A model generated the notes under the pieces. It saw only the letters and a program-made list of their open reading frames with translations. It ran no database searches and had not been told where the DNA came from. A DNA stretch of 64,000 bases. It comes from Prinia subflava (lineage: Eukaryota; Chordata; Aves; Passeriformes; Cisticolidae). The position numbers and the translations under genes are program-made. Below, piece by piece: positions 1-11,239 of this stretch; position 1 is the stretch's first letter; each line of letters starts with the position of its first letter. The stretch spans positions 43,408,767 to 43,472,766 of the forward strand of contig NC_086251.1 in assembly GCF_021018805.1 (NCBI RefSeq). The letters are read 5' to 3'.

Positions 1-673
1 ATCTCTTTCCCCGTTGAGATCTTAAAATCGGCACTTTCCCAAAGCGAGATTGAGAAAATAAATGTTTAAAAGAAAAAAAACGCTGCGCTTTTAAAAGACC
101 GGCACTCCGCACTCACTAAATCTGCGAACCCAACCGGCGCACAGCGCAAAACAAAAGAGCAGCTGCCAGAAACGCGCTCCTTCCGAGCGTCTGCTGACCG
201 CCACGCGAGCGGCTGCACACACACGCGCACACCCGTGCTCGCGCACAAAAAAAATCGCGAAAACCGAAAGAAAGAAAAGTGCCAGGAAAAACTGAAAACC
301 GGTGAACGAGCAAAAGCGCTCCGCTCCTGGCGGTCGTGCAACAAGCCTCTCTGCAGACTCGCTCCGACGGCGGCTTCCCAAAACCGAAACCCGCTCCGCA
401 GAAACAGCAGGGATACTTACCAAATTCCTGGCGGCGGATGCAAAAAATTATCTTGGGGTACCTCTGCTTTTGGGGGAGACGCCTTCCCTTGAGTGTGAAG
501 AGGGTGGCGCTACCTTCCCCGACGCTCCGGGAGCTCTTCCTCGAGTCCACGAGGCTGCTACGACCGAAGCTGCTTGCAACGCTCACGGACCGCGATTTCA
601 GACCACGCGCCTGGCGCAGGGTCTGCCAGTCCTTTTTCTGTGGGCTTTCGAGAGCTCTGTCGATCTCTTCTCA
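1..673 (-). mobile_element. Endogenous retrovirus, 5' internal leader (antisense to TSHR, truncated by window edge)
   Basis: Read on the minus strand, this stretch follows the LTR and primer binding site and runs toward position 1. It is markedly richer in G+C and CpG than the surrounding intron. On the minus strand there is a consensus splice donor, GTAAGT, at plus positions 420-415, about 250 nt after the primer binding site. That is where a retroviral major splice donor is expected. Open frames exist on the minus strand here, but I recognise no gag domain and do not call a protein. The rest of the provirus, if it survives, lies to the left of the window. Seen: primer binding site, donor, base composition. 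Inferred: that this is leader sequence. Confidence 0.65.
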
Positions 674-691
674 GCCCCACGTTGGGCACCA
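674..691 (-). other. Retroviral primer binding site, tRNA-Lys type
   Basis: On the minus strand the 18 nt read TGGTGCCCAACGTGGGGC. The plus strand therefore looks like a tRNA 3' end finishing in CCA. It matches the 3' 18 nt of vertebrate tRNA-Lys(CUU) as I know it at all but one position (A for G next to the terminal CCA). Lysine priming is typical of class II (ERVK/betaretrovirus-like) elements. It sits 7 nt inside the predicted LTR edge, slightly further than the usual 2-3 nt, so the LTR end may be off by a few bases. Confidence 0.8.
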
Positions 692-698
692 CAATTTA

Positions 699-1216
699 TG
701 TCACGGTGCTGTGTTTCGAGACCTCAGCGTCTCCACGCACGGCCAGCCCAGGACACCGTGACAAGGGACGAGGATCAGTTCGTGCGCCGTGCGACAATAC
801 TGATTCCTGTGGGTTCTTTGTTTCGAGAGATCCTTGGCAGCGGTCTTAAAGTGACGAAGCAGAGGCAGGGTGGGAGGCAGTGAGGTAGCAGCGTTTATTG
901 TCGGGCAAGTGCGATATCCGCGCTTGCATCTGCTCTCGCAACCGCCCCCAGAGGCGGTTCTGCATGAACTTTTATACAGATGGTGTCAGGGAGGGGTAAA
1001 GGCAAAACAACCAATAAAAGGGGTTCTAGGGATCGTTACTCAGATGCGATATTCAACTTTGCCAACCAGGGAGTGGGGAGAAATACAAAAACTCGCGGGC
1101 TCCATGAGTGACAGAAAACTGACAGTTACGTAACTCGCCACAGGGGTACACGTGGTAGGGAGGGAACAAAGGAACATATAACAAACTTAATAAACTAAAT
1201 TTCACACACCACCACA
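699..1216 (-). mobile_element. ERV 5' LTR, class II-like, antisense in TSHR intron
   Basis: On the minus strand the element starts TGTGGTGG at 1216 and ends GTGACA at 699, giving TGT...ACA ends and a length of 518 bp. It has the expected order of LTR signals. An inverted CCAAT box (plus 1011-1015) comes first, then a TATA box TATAAAAG (plus 976-969), then a polyadenylation signal AATAAA (plus 899-894) about 70 nt after the TATA box. A primer binding site follows immediately. U3 would be about 1216-945, R about 945-875 and U5 about 875-699. The outer flank from 1217 begins ggaacc; the matching target-site duplication would be outside the window. All core signals look undamaged, which suggests a fairly young insertion. 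Confidence 0.75.
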
Positions 1217-1475
1217 GGAACCTTCTGCTTCTTTAGACAATCAGGTTTAGCTTTCACTACCTTGTATTACTTTGTGCCAGAAACAAGCTTTGTTGCAGTG
1301 AAAATCAGAGAAATGAACAGCCTACTTGAATTTGAATGGTATCAGAACTTAGCAAGACGATATGAAATCCCCACCTCTTTAGGATTTGATTTTTATTGTA
1401 GAATTCTGTGAAACTCATGGAGAACTGTAACAACCTGAAAAAAAAATCTGATCTAGTCATCTTTTTCTTTCCTAG
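1217..1475 (+). other. TSHR: TSHR intron 8, 3' end
   Basis: Ordinary AT-rich intron between the ERV LTR and exon 9. It ends in a strong pyrimidine tract and CCTAG acceptor (1461-1475). Nothing else recognised. Confidence 0.7.
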
Positions 1476-1664
1476 GGATGTCTCCAGAACAGCTGTTGCA
1501 AACCTTCCAGCCAAAGGACTAGAAAACCTAAAAGAACTAATGGCCAAAAATACATGGACTTTAAAGAAATTACCAGCTGTAAAGGTATTTCTTCAGCTAA
1601 TGCGAGCTGACCTATCATATCCCAGTCACTGCTGTGCCTTCAAGAGCTGGAAAAAAAAAAGTGG
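1476..1664 (+). CDS. TSHR: TSHR exon 9 (penultimate coding exon)
   Basis: 189 bp. The acceptor is TTTCCTAG and the donor GG|GTGAGT. It encodes [20 protein letters not shown] through [14 protein letters not shown], the last leucine-rich repeat and the conserved Cys-Cys pair of the hinge. A run of ten A (1651-1660) near the 3' end codes for Lys-Lys-Lys; human TSHR has KKIRG there. Confidence 0.95.
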
Positions 1665-3878
1665 GTGAGTTTCACTAACTAGCATTTCTTTTTTAAACAT
1701 GTCAGTAAAGACAATGTTTTACTAGTAATATAAAAACACAAATATTGGCACTTTTGTAACCATTTTTTCTAGGTATAGACAATGTTCTTTGAAACACATT
1801 ATAATTGCAAACTGGCAGAAGAATTTTTTGTAGGACATTTTGCAAGGGTTCCTCCTCTTGTTGAGCCCAGAATTAAAGGGAAAGAAAAAAGAAAAGGGTA
1901 ATGTGCTACAGCAAGGCCTGGAAAAAAAGTGTTGGAGAGGTTACAGCCTCAAGTCTCATGTTTTCTAACTGAAAAACTGTTAACTACTGAGAATTTTTTG
2001 ATGGAAAATACAGCTGCATCACACCATGAAGTAAAGGATTCCAAATTGCTGCACTGCTGGTTAGCTGTAAAGGAGCTACTGAACAGAAATTAGACTGATG
2101 GAAGTTCTGGAGAAATTAAATAGTGAGCCACAGTGAAAAAGAAAGAAGTACTGTGTGTATTATCCAGGAAGTTATAAACAGTAGATAAATGTCTTCTTAC
2201 CCACTAAGAATGTAGATCTCAAAAAAGAAGATGGGTTATGGCTGGCAAACATGTAAAATTACTTCTGAGGATAAAATTAAAACCACAATTTTAAAAAAGC
2301 CCAGAAATGCTATCATACATTATATGGTCTATTAACAAAAATATATCCAATCACACTTTTATAGCTACATTTTCATTGTAGATGATTTGCTTTTGAAGCA
2401 TTCCCTTTGTTCACATGCTGTGCACCAGTCAGACTGTAAATGCCAGCAGTGATTTCCCCTTTTACTCTTTCAGGATCCTGGAGTATTTGATGTGTAATCA
2501 AAGCAGTCACAGCTTTCATAAGAGATCAGTCAAGACCCTCAGAGACTCATTTTACAAAGATTATGCAGAAGAATACACAGACCACACCAATGCTGTGTAT
2601 GACACAAACACCAAGTTCCCAAGTTTTCATGAAAATCCCCATTATTACATTTTTTTGGAAGAGCGTGGAGATGGAAAACTTGGCTTTGGCAACGAGCTCA
2701 AGAACCCTCAAATGGAAGATGTCCAGACCTTTGACAGTCATTACGACTATCCTGTCTGTGGAGGCAATGAAGATGTAATATGCACGCCAGAGCCTGATGA
2801 GTTTAATCCCTGTGAGGATATAATGGGATATCAGTTTCTAAGGATTGTGGTGTGGTTTGTGAACTTGCTTGCCATTCTAGGCAACATTTTTGTCCTTTTC
2901 ATCCTTCTCACCAGTCATTATAAACTGACTGTACCTCGCTTTTTGATGTGTAACTTGGCCTTTGCTGACTTCTGCATGGGGTTATACCTCCTTCTGATCG
3001 CTTCAGTGGATCTCTACACCAGGTCAGAGTACTACAATCATGCCATAGAGTGGCAGACGGGGCCTGGCTGCAACACAGCCGGGTTTTTCACAGTCTTTGC
3101 CAGTGAACTCTCTGTGTACACGCTGACCGTGATCACCCTGGAGCGCTGGTACGCCATCACCTTCGCCATGCGGCCGGACCGCAAGATTCGCCTCCGGCAC
3201 GCCGTGCTCATCATGCTGGGAGGGTGGCTCTCCTGCATCCTGCTCGCCCTTTTGCCACTGGTTGGTGTCAGCAGCTACACCAAAGTCAGCATCTGCTTGC
3301 CTATGGACACTGAAACACCAGTGGCTGAAGCCTACATTGTCTTTGTTTTAATATGTAACATTATTGCTTTTGTCATCATTTGCGCCTGCTACATAAAAAT
3401 CTACATCACCGTGCGAAACCCCCAGTACAAGTCAGGGGACAAAGACACCAAAATTGCCAAGCGGATGGCTGTGTTGATTTTCACAGACTTCCTGTGCATG
3501 GCTCCCATCTCTTTCCATGCTTTATCTGCCATTATGAACAAACCACTGATAACTGTCTCCAATTCCAAGATTTTGCTGGTACTTTTCTACCCACTCAATT
3601 CTTGCGCCAACCCCTTTCTGTACGCTATTTTCACCAAAGCTTTCCGTAGAGATGTGTTCATCCTGCTAAGCAGGTTTGGTATATGTGAGCACCAGGCTCA
3701 AGTCTACAGAGGTCAGACAGTCTCAGCCAAAAACAGCAGTGGGTCTTCTGGGCAGAGAATGAGCCGAGGGATAGGTCAGATTCTTACAAGCATTCAAGAC
3801 CCAGTCAATGATTACCTTCCCGCTATGACAATGCAGAACCAAAATCTCATGGAAGAATGCAAGCAAACTGAGCTATAA
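1476..3878 (+). CDS. TSHR: Thyrotropin (TSH) receptor, last two coding exons (join 1476-1664, 2474-3878)
   Basis: G-protein-coupled receptor for thyrotropin at the plasma membrane, coupling mainly to Gs/cAMP. Exon 1476-1664 encodes the end of the leucine-rich ectodomain (hinge start, [12 protein letters not shown]). Exon 2474-3878 encodes the rest of the hinge, seven membrane helices and the tail. Both junctions fit: the first exon ends at a codon's second base before GTGAGT, and the second supplies the third base after TTTCAG, forming Gly in SGILEYLMC. The earlier LRR exons and the signal peptide lie left of the window. Identification rests on near identity to mammalian TSHR across the helices, including LERWYAIT and [12 protein letters not shown] and LHCGR are the close paralogues, but the long charged hinge insert (C-peptide region) is specific to TSHR. 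Confidence 0.97.
1665..2473 (+). other. TSHR: TSHR intron 9
   Basis: 809-bp intron with GTGAGT donor and TTTACTCTTTCAG acceptor. I see no repeat or gene in it. Confidence 0.85.
2474..3878 (+). CDS. TSHR: TSHR terminal exon: hinge, seven-helix domain and cytoplasmic tail
   Basis: One 1405-bp exon with stop TAA at 3876-3878, as in other glycoprotein-hormone receptors. The hinge carries the tyrosine-sulphation-type motif SHYDYPVCG (about 2736-2762), which in mammals is needed for hormone binding. Helix 1 begins near 2835 (FLRIVVWF). The extracellular-loop cysteines that pair in this family are in GPGC (about 3069) and VSIC (about 3294). Helix 3 ends in ERW instead of DRY, helix 6 has the Asp of [10 protein letters not shown], and helix 7 has NPFLY; all are family-typical. 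The tail diverges strongly from mammals after the YRGQ segment (about 3703) but ends in QTEL, keeping the class I PDZ-ligand pattern T-x-L of mammalian TSHR (QTVL). The codon at 3264-3266 in PLVGVSS is Gly (GGT). Confidence 0.97.
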
Positions 3879-5440
3879 CATCTCAAAGTATCACAGCCAA
3901 AACCTGGTCAACAGGTGATTGTACACACAGTGAATCAAGTGAGAAGATCATCTCCATATCCTTTCCCCCTAGATTATGCTTTGCTATAGCTGGAAAAACC
4001 TCCAGAGTGGTCTGCATTTGGAGAAATGACTCATTAGAACCTCTTATCAGTGCAGGGCAAAATAGTTGGAACTTATATAATGTGGGCTAGTAGTGTCCAA
4101 AAAACCATATTGGTAGAGCTCTTTGAACTGCTGGCTACTACAGCTGGAAACTGAGTGATTGCAAATGCCAGGTACATACTCCACTTGATTCTGTATTTTC
4201 CAAATCTTTAAAACTCAATTTGATTCTGTATTTCTGATGATAAATGAGGGCTGCTTCAGTGAGTGGAAGCAAGGGCACAGATTCATGAATTCCATGAGAT
4301 AGTCTTACAAAAAGTAAATAACCTATCATTGTTAATGCCATTTAAAAAATCTACAATATTGCCGTATAGACTAATTTAGCTGCTTATTTTGGGGGAGAGG
4401 CATGTTTCCATTTTAGGTTGATTCTCAGCAAACTCTGAAAGCAAACTGCTGAAACCCATGCATATAATAATTTATGACCTCCTCTTCTGTAATCTGGAGT
4501 TGCCCAGTGTTACATCAGAAACAAAGAAAGCTTCTTAAGCTTGCAGATAGCAAAATTCCATACTCTTGAAACAGCTGCATTTGTAATGCTCTGGCCATGT
4601 CCGGGAGTCCCACACAAACATGGGACTTTTCAGATGCAACACCGCCCTGCCAGCTTCTGCCACCCTTCTGATACTGGATTAAAGGGAGAAAAAGTTTCCT
4701 GAGTACCTTTATTTAGTATCTCAGCAGCGGAAAAGAGAATCAGGTTTTAATGGACATTTATCTTACAGACTGCACAGACACTATGTACCAGTGGAAAAGA
4801 AAATCCAAGATTAAATCCTATTCTTTTTCAGAAAGAGAGGTACGACCAAATCAAAATTTATGTTAAAAGTGCTTTTAAAAGTACCATGGATCTTAAACCA
4901 GAATATTTCTTTCACAGAAACTAGTTGGACTTGGAAAGATGTGGTATGTTGGACAGTGCAGGTTGCTTGTAATCAATGCAGCTGTTTGCTGTTACTAATG
5001 GGTGACATATTTACACATTATTGAACTTTTCTGTTTCTCATCATTGCATGTACATTATACCTGTTAAAAGAATTACAAGATACTGCCTTTATCAAAGAAG
5101 TTTGATATTTCCAGTTTGTCTTGCATACTCCCTTCATGTGTTTAACTTGGTAAAAGCATATTTTAGCTCTTGGAAAGGTCCAAGCAAATAGAATTTAAAT
5201 AATTTATTTGCTAGACCTTTTCTTGTAAATGTTTGTATCCTATAGATATTCTCTTCCATTCCTGCTCTGATCAATTCCTTGAGCCATTTCTGAGTTTGCG
5301 CACACCTTTATGTAATATTTGCTATTTTAAACCTGTCTCAGCAAGTTGTATTATTTCTGGCATTTAGTATGTATGTTCTCTAGAACACTTCAGAAATAAT
5401 GCAAAGCATGGGAATAAAATGTTTTGTTTGAAACTGGAAG
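3879..5440 (+). other. TSHR: Probable TSHR 3' untranslated region
   Basis: AT-rich, no ORF of interest, no CR1. The first good polyadenylation hexamer, AATAAA at 5413-5418, is followed by GT-rich sequence (tgttttgtttg). A second AATAAA is at 5969-5974. The 3' end is therefore predicted near 5.44 kb, with an alternative near 5.99 kb. This is inference; no transcript is available. Confidence 0.5.
5413..5418 (+). terminator. Candidate TSHR polyadenylation signal AATAAA
   Basis: Canonical hexamer 1.5 kb after the TSHR stop, with a GT-rich element directly after it. A second canonical hexamer 556 bp further on is an alternative. Confidence 0.45.
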
Positions 5441-8400
5441 AGGGTCAGCAAATTTTTTGGGAAATTTTAAAGTATTTCTCCTATAAAAAGTAAATACTAT
5501 TTCTTTTGTATTCAACTTCATTGTTCTCCTTGGGGAGAACATGACACACTGATGCAGGTTTGGGGGTTTTAGCTCCATCACTAACTGAGCTCAGGCGTTC
5601 CTCAACCATCCTTTCTTACATTCAAGAAAAACCAAAAAAAAAAAAACAAACCCACCACAAAAGCTGTAAAGTTGAAAAAGGGCCTTAATTATGAACACTT
5701 GGAACTTTTTCTGAGCAATTTCATGGCTTTAGGTGTCCTTTGGTAGTCCCCTCCCTCTCTAACAGAGAGAGATGTGCATTTTTATAGAGCAGGTAATCAT
5801 TCTAGATGACATCATCTGCAACAGGTCAGCTTTAGTCAAAGCACACCCTGCCCTCCTATTGGTATTTGGATTCTGAAAACAGCACAAGCAAAGATAAATT
5901 TCACATCACTACCATAGCATTTTGGTTTCTTAACATAAATGCCCTCTTGCTTCCTTTCTTGTGGGATAAATAAAGTATTAATGCTCACAGTACTGGAAAA
6001 CCTGTACCAGAAAATTTCCTTGGAGAGAAAAGTTTGATTTGGGTAGAAGCCCTATGCTTATGTATCAATATGAACCAAACTCTCCCTCCTAGGCTGTTTG
6101 GGCAGGCTGATGAGTAACAGCAGCACAATGAGTATTGTTTTTCTAACAGATGCAAGGCATCTGCAGCCTAAAACCACTCAGTAACCAAATGGTTTCTGGG
6201 TTGCTGTTAAACTTGGACCGTGAGGCACAAAATTAGTTGGATATTATGCCTTTCCCTTAGGCACTCTCATCCTCCTTTGCAGGGATTCCAAAAACATAAG
6301 ACATTATACTGCACTTAGATGTAGGCTTTGTGGACTAAGGCATGAGATGGTGAAGGGCCCTCATCATGCCCTGGAACAGAAGACAGTTAAGAGGTCTTAG
6401 TGACGCACACCACAAGATTCTGACAGCTTTGTCAGCCTAGAATTCACACTGGTCAATAACATCTTCATAAAGCTGGAATACTTTTCATCTGTTTAGTTCT
6501 GTTCAATACTGTTCATCTGTTAGTCACTTCCATCTGACTGGACTTATTTTTGTGTGGCTGGAAATCATGATGTGAAAGTGAACAAATGAAGGCTCTATGA
6601 GGTTAATACAGAGTATTTCATCAGAACCCATCACCTCTAAGTTCCTATTCCCATTCCACACCTGCCTGCCCTGTGCCCCCATGAACACACATTGGTATGA
6701 ATTTCCACAGTATCCCAAATTTCTAGGCTCTCACACAGGATACCAATGCTGTGTACTTTTGTAACTGTCTGGCCTTACTTTCCACCCTGAATATATTGGT
6801 AACTATCGCAAAATGTGGAAAAGTCTCGTGAACTTTAGCACTGCACTTGGACCATCCTGAACTTACTCCTTCCAAGAGTTTAACTTCCATGAGATTAATA
6901 TAATCAACTTGAATCTCACCCCACCTTTTGGAAGGACTTCTCTGTGCCATCCTGATTATATGTAATGCCAGGGCTTGTACTTGTGGCCATCTCAAGTCAT
7001 ATCCTTACTGCTGCAGTTCCACTGAAGTTTGTGAAGCTTTGATAAGGAGCTCAAGGAGAAGGAACCCATTCGTTTTTGTTCTCAGCTGTTCAGTATGCAG
7101 CTGTGATGAGGAGTATCCTTTGGGTTATTTTTCTTCTCTCTTAAGGAAAGAAATGTGTTGTGAACATCAACTTCATTAACAGCCTGTATCTAAGAGCTCA
7201 CTAAAAAGTCATTGGACAGTGATTGAAACATTGGATTTTCACTCACATGTATACTGTGATACTTTTTATAACACTTACTCTGCTGCCAGGAACAGCCTCT
7301 TTCAAACACTGAGACAGATAACGGGCTGGACTACCAAGCCCATGCTGGCTGTCTTACAGCTTCATCTGACATGACAGTGGCTTTTCTTTGAGAAGTGAAG
7401 AAAAACTACAGTATTCATGTCTTTTATGATGGCAAAGCTGCAACACATTAACCTGAGCAGTAACAGGAGTTTTAGCAAAAATCTTCTCACTGCAGGCTCT
7501 GAGGTGTTACCTGAGTGTCTGACTTCCCCATGGCTTGCTGCTGACATATGCAGGATAGCACTGAAAAGCAGCACCAAAGCTGTATTTGTGCTGGTTTCAG
7601 TCTGACTGTAGTAAGAATTCCCTAAGTTATATGTGGTTTACTGCTGCTGCCTAGAGGGAGCTGTGGAAACAACAAATGAATTATTTTTTAGCCAGCTACA
7701 GATTTCCAGTTAAACCCTGCAGCAGTCAGTATAAAGCAGCAAGAACAATGTTTGCATTAAAAAGCAGTTAGGAGAGCGTTTGACTCACTGGCAGATGCAC
7801 CTTCCCCATGAAAAATCCAGAAAGAAAAACAAATGGGTTTTTCAACTCATACATACACTTGTCTTTTGACATGGAAGCACACTTGCTATCTCTCCTTTTG
7901 TTTTTTTAAGGGCTGGCTGCATTATTTTATCTTTTCCTCTGTACTGTTTCCTCTTTCCATTTTCTCTTTACATCTCCTTCCTCTGCTATTGCAAAATCCC
8001 ACACTCTATTGCAAGAATTATTTTATGTTTCCCACCTACTATCTGAAGTGATTTAGGCTACCTGGCAACACACGAACCTCTGAGAGAAATAACAAACCTG
8101 TTTAAGGACATGAATATCATTTAGTACAGCAAATGAAAGCTAAAAGATACTCTGAACAAAGATTAACATCAATTTGATCTGGTACATTTAAGAACTGCTC
8201 TACCTTCTCTCTGTCCCTCCCAAAACCAACTTAAATGATACATGCAAAAACATCTGCCCTTTGTCAACTCTTTAAACACACGGGGAATTTCACTAGATGC
8301 TGCTTTGATGTTTAAATACTAAAACCACTTATTAAAATCAAAGTTGGCCCACAAAAACCAGGACATCAGAAATATTATTCCCAGCACTAATGCTTTTTCT

Positions 8401-10657
8401 TCATTACAACCACAAACAAGGTAAGCTCAGGAGGAAAGGGCTTCCATCTTTCAACAATTTCAGTTTTTTGAAACAAAAGGCAATCTGTGCTGAAACAAAA
8501 TCTACAAGCAGTATTCCCAGCAAGTGAATTCTGCAATAAATCCTTTTTTAGAGATGCTGTACTTCCCACACCACTGTGTTTCCCAGAATACATTACCTGT
8601 TGGAACCAGAGCCCACCTAGAGTCAAGCCAGTTGTCCCTCCGGAAGGGAAAGGTCTGCATGAAATACTCAGATGCTGGATCGGCAGGACACATGAGGAGC
8701 CCTATCTGCAGGGGGCTCACAGCAGGATTCCTAGGAGAAATGGAAAATTCAGGCAGCCAAGAGATTCAGCACTGCCTTCCTTATTTTGCTGGTCAAAATA
8801 GTATTCCCCACCACAAGCAAGGAAGGGCTGTTCTTCACCTTGACATGAAATCCAGCAGCTCCAGTACTTGTAAAGCAGCATCCGGACTCTCTTGGAATTC
8901 CAGCTGTTCCAGACATTTAAAGGGATTTTTCCACAACACTGCTTCTCCTTCAGTTGGTTCCTCTAGCAAAGGAAAGACATTTCTACCCTGACAGAATCAC
9001 ATATCCACGTGTAACATTTTTTGCTGTTACAAGATCATTTATTATTTTTACAATGACAGTCCTTGTTTTGGATTTGCTACTGAAATAAACTTTTCCAAAT
9101 TAAACAAGTTTTCAATTTCAGTTAACTTTTATTTCCAAACTAAATTAAAAAGGAAAACAAAAACTAAATGTATTTTTAAATAATTATCATTAAAAAGCAT
9201 ATTAAAATAGCAGTTCATGAATATCCATCTTCTGAGAGCAGTTTTTGACAGGCAGTTTGTTTCACTTGTAACGTAAAGCATTAGCATTTATTCTCTCTCC
9301 ATATTATCTATTTTAGATAACCCTCTTTCAGGTCACACAAGGTCATACATATTTATACTATGTAAAAAGATGTAATTATATAGGTGCTTTGCCCAAAAGT
9401 AACTGGGGAAGTCTTCATTCTAAAGAAAAAGACAATCCTAAACCAAATTTTCTGTAAGCTATATATCCACACTGAAGGTCAAACATGGTTCAGCTGCAGT
9501 TCATCTGAGTGTAGTACAGATGTCCTTACCTCTGAAAGGATTAGATTTTGGCATAATCCTATTAGTGGCAAAGAGTGCAGAAATCTGTTCTGAAAACAAG
9601 GGACAAGTCTTTAACAGTATTTTACAAAGAGGAGTCTGCATTTGAAAAAAAACAATACAAAACAAAAAGCTGATGCAGTTTAAGAGAACTTGTAAGGAAT
9701 AATGTACAGTTGAAAATACTGAAAGCTATGCTAATGTCCCAAGATACTTATCCTCTCATACCTCTGCAATGACAATAAGTCATACAGAAACCAGTTAAGA
9801 AAGTTATGTGTTCTTAAATATACTCGATTTTGCAAAAAAAAAAAAAAAACAAACCCCAATCCTTGAAATAATTTGCTCAGCCACAGCTGGGAGAGCACAA
9901 TTAACATTCAGTTGTAACACTCTCATCTTTCCTCACAGGAATGAAATCTAGCTTTGTGTTTTAACTTGAATTTGCTACTAATTTGCCTCCTCTTTTGTCA
10001 GTGTCCTTCTGAAAACCTTTTGGCCAAAACAACAGACCATCTTTTCTGACTATTATGTGGTGGTGCAAGCTACAACAGCAATGATCTCTTTTGGAAAAAC
10101 ACTGGATTTTTTAATAATAAATAGTTATTTATCCAGAATCAACTCCAACTCCCTTTCAAGTAGGGCAAATTTTATGGAAAAAGCAATATTGTATTTTTTT
10201 AAATTTCCTTAAGTGTTGAGGGCTGGAGAGCAAAGAGGAGTATTGGGGGAGAGAGGAGGGGAATCCATCCTTGAATAGCAGGGAAAAAACAAAACATCCC
10301 ACTCCTTATGAGTCTTGCTTTGCTATAAATTGACACCACTGTAGATAAAAAATTACTGCAAAATCATCATATTCCAAAATCCAAGCACCCACACAGGCAG
10401 TATAGCCCACATTTATTTTCTTTCTAATTAAGAGTTTCAAGTTCAAAACTCAAATTTAAAAATAGATCGCAAGTCACATCTCAAGATACTGCTTTTAGAT
10501 AGGAACTATAAAGATGTCACCTGCTTACACCAGAAAGCAATTCTGTCAGATTAATTTCACCGGTGAAGACAAAACCTTACTGATTGGCCAGTTATCATCC
10601 AAGTACTCTGCATTTTGCTTCTTGCATTTCCACATACAGGACTAATACCAACATGTC
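5441..10657. other. Intergenic or 3'UTR sequence between convergent TSHR and GTF2A1
   Basis: AT-rich, gene-free. It holds a short A-rich tract (5628-5646) and another at 9834-9849. Open frames of 70-155 codons exist, but I recognise no domain in them. The minus strand has AATAAA hexamers at plus 9287-9292 and 9038-9043 that could serve a very long GTF2A1 3'UTR. I see no repeat family I can name. Confidence 0.5.
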
Positions 10658-11239
10658 ACACAGAATTACAGAATCACCAGGGTTGGAAGGGACCTCTGTA
10701 AAGCATCCAGTCCAACGCCCCTGCCAGGCAGTGCCACCCGCAGCAGGTGACACAGGAACTCATCCAGGTAGGTTTTGAATGTCTCCAGGTAGGAAGACTC
10801 CACAACCTCCCTGGGCAGCCTGCGCCACTGCTCTGCCACACTCATTGTAGACAAGTTCTTCCTCATGTTGAGGTGGAACTTCTTGTATTTAGCCTTTGCT
10901 CCTTAACCTGCTGCTGTGCTGGACATCATTGGAAAGAGTCTGGCACCATCCTTCTTGACACCCATGTCTGAGATATTTATTATGCAGTAATGAGATCCCT
11001 GCTCAGTCTTCTCCAGACTAAGCATGGCCAGCTCTCAGTCTCTCCTAAGAGAGATGCTCCAATCTCTTGGCCGTCTTTGTGGCCCTTTACTGGACCCTCT
11101 CCAGTAGCCCCTTTTCATTTTCATACTGGGGAGACCAGAACTGAACATGGCCCCCAACCAGGGCTGAGCAGAGGGGGAGGATCACTTCCCTCAACCCGGG
11201 ACCACTGTTCCTAATGCACCTCAGGGTACCACTGCCCTT
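10658..11239 (-). mobile_element. CR1 LINE, 5'-truncated, minus strand
   Basis: The plus strand reads as the reverse complement of a CR1 3' end: cagaatcacc, then ggttggaagggacctctg, ccagtccaacgcccctgcc, cctccctgggcagcctg and ccaaccagggctgagcagag. The 3' end is therefore at about 10658 and the truncated 5' end at about 11239. It has no intact reverse transcriptase frame. It lies beyond the likely end of the GTF2A1 3'UTR. Confidence 0.9.

Noticed and set aside
8524..8991. 155-codon open frame on the plus strand and an overlapping minus-strand frame bounded by AG and GT
   Set aside because: No recognisable domain on either strand; the splice-like boundaries are likely chance in 3' intergenic sequence.
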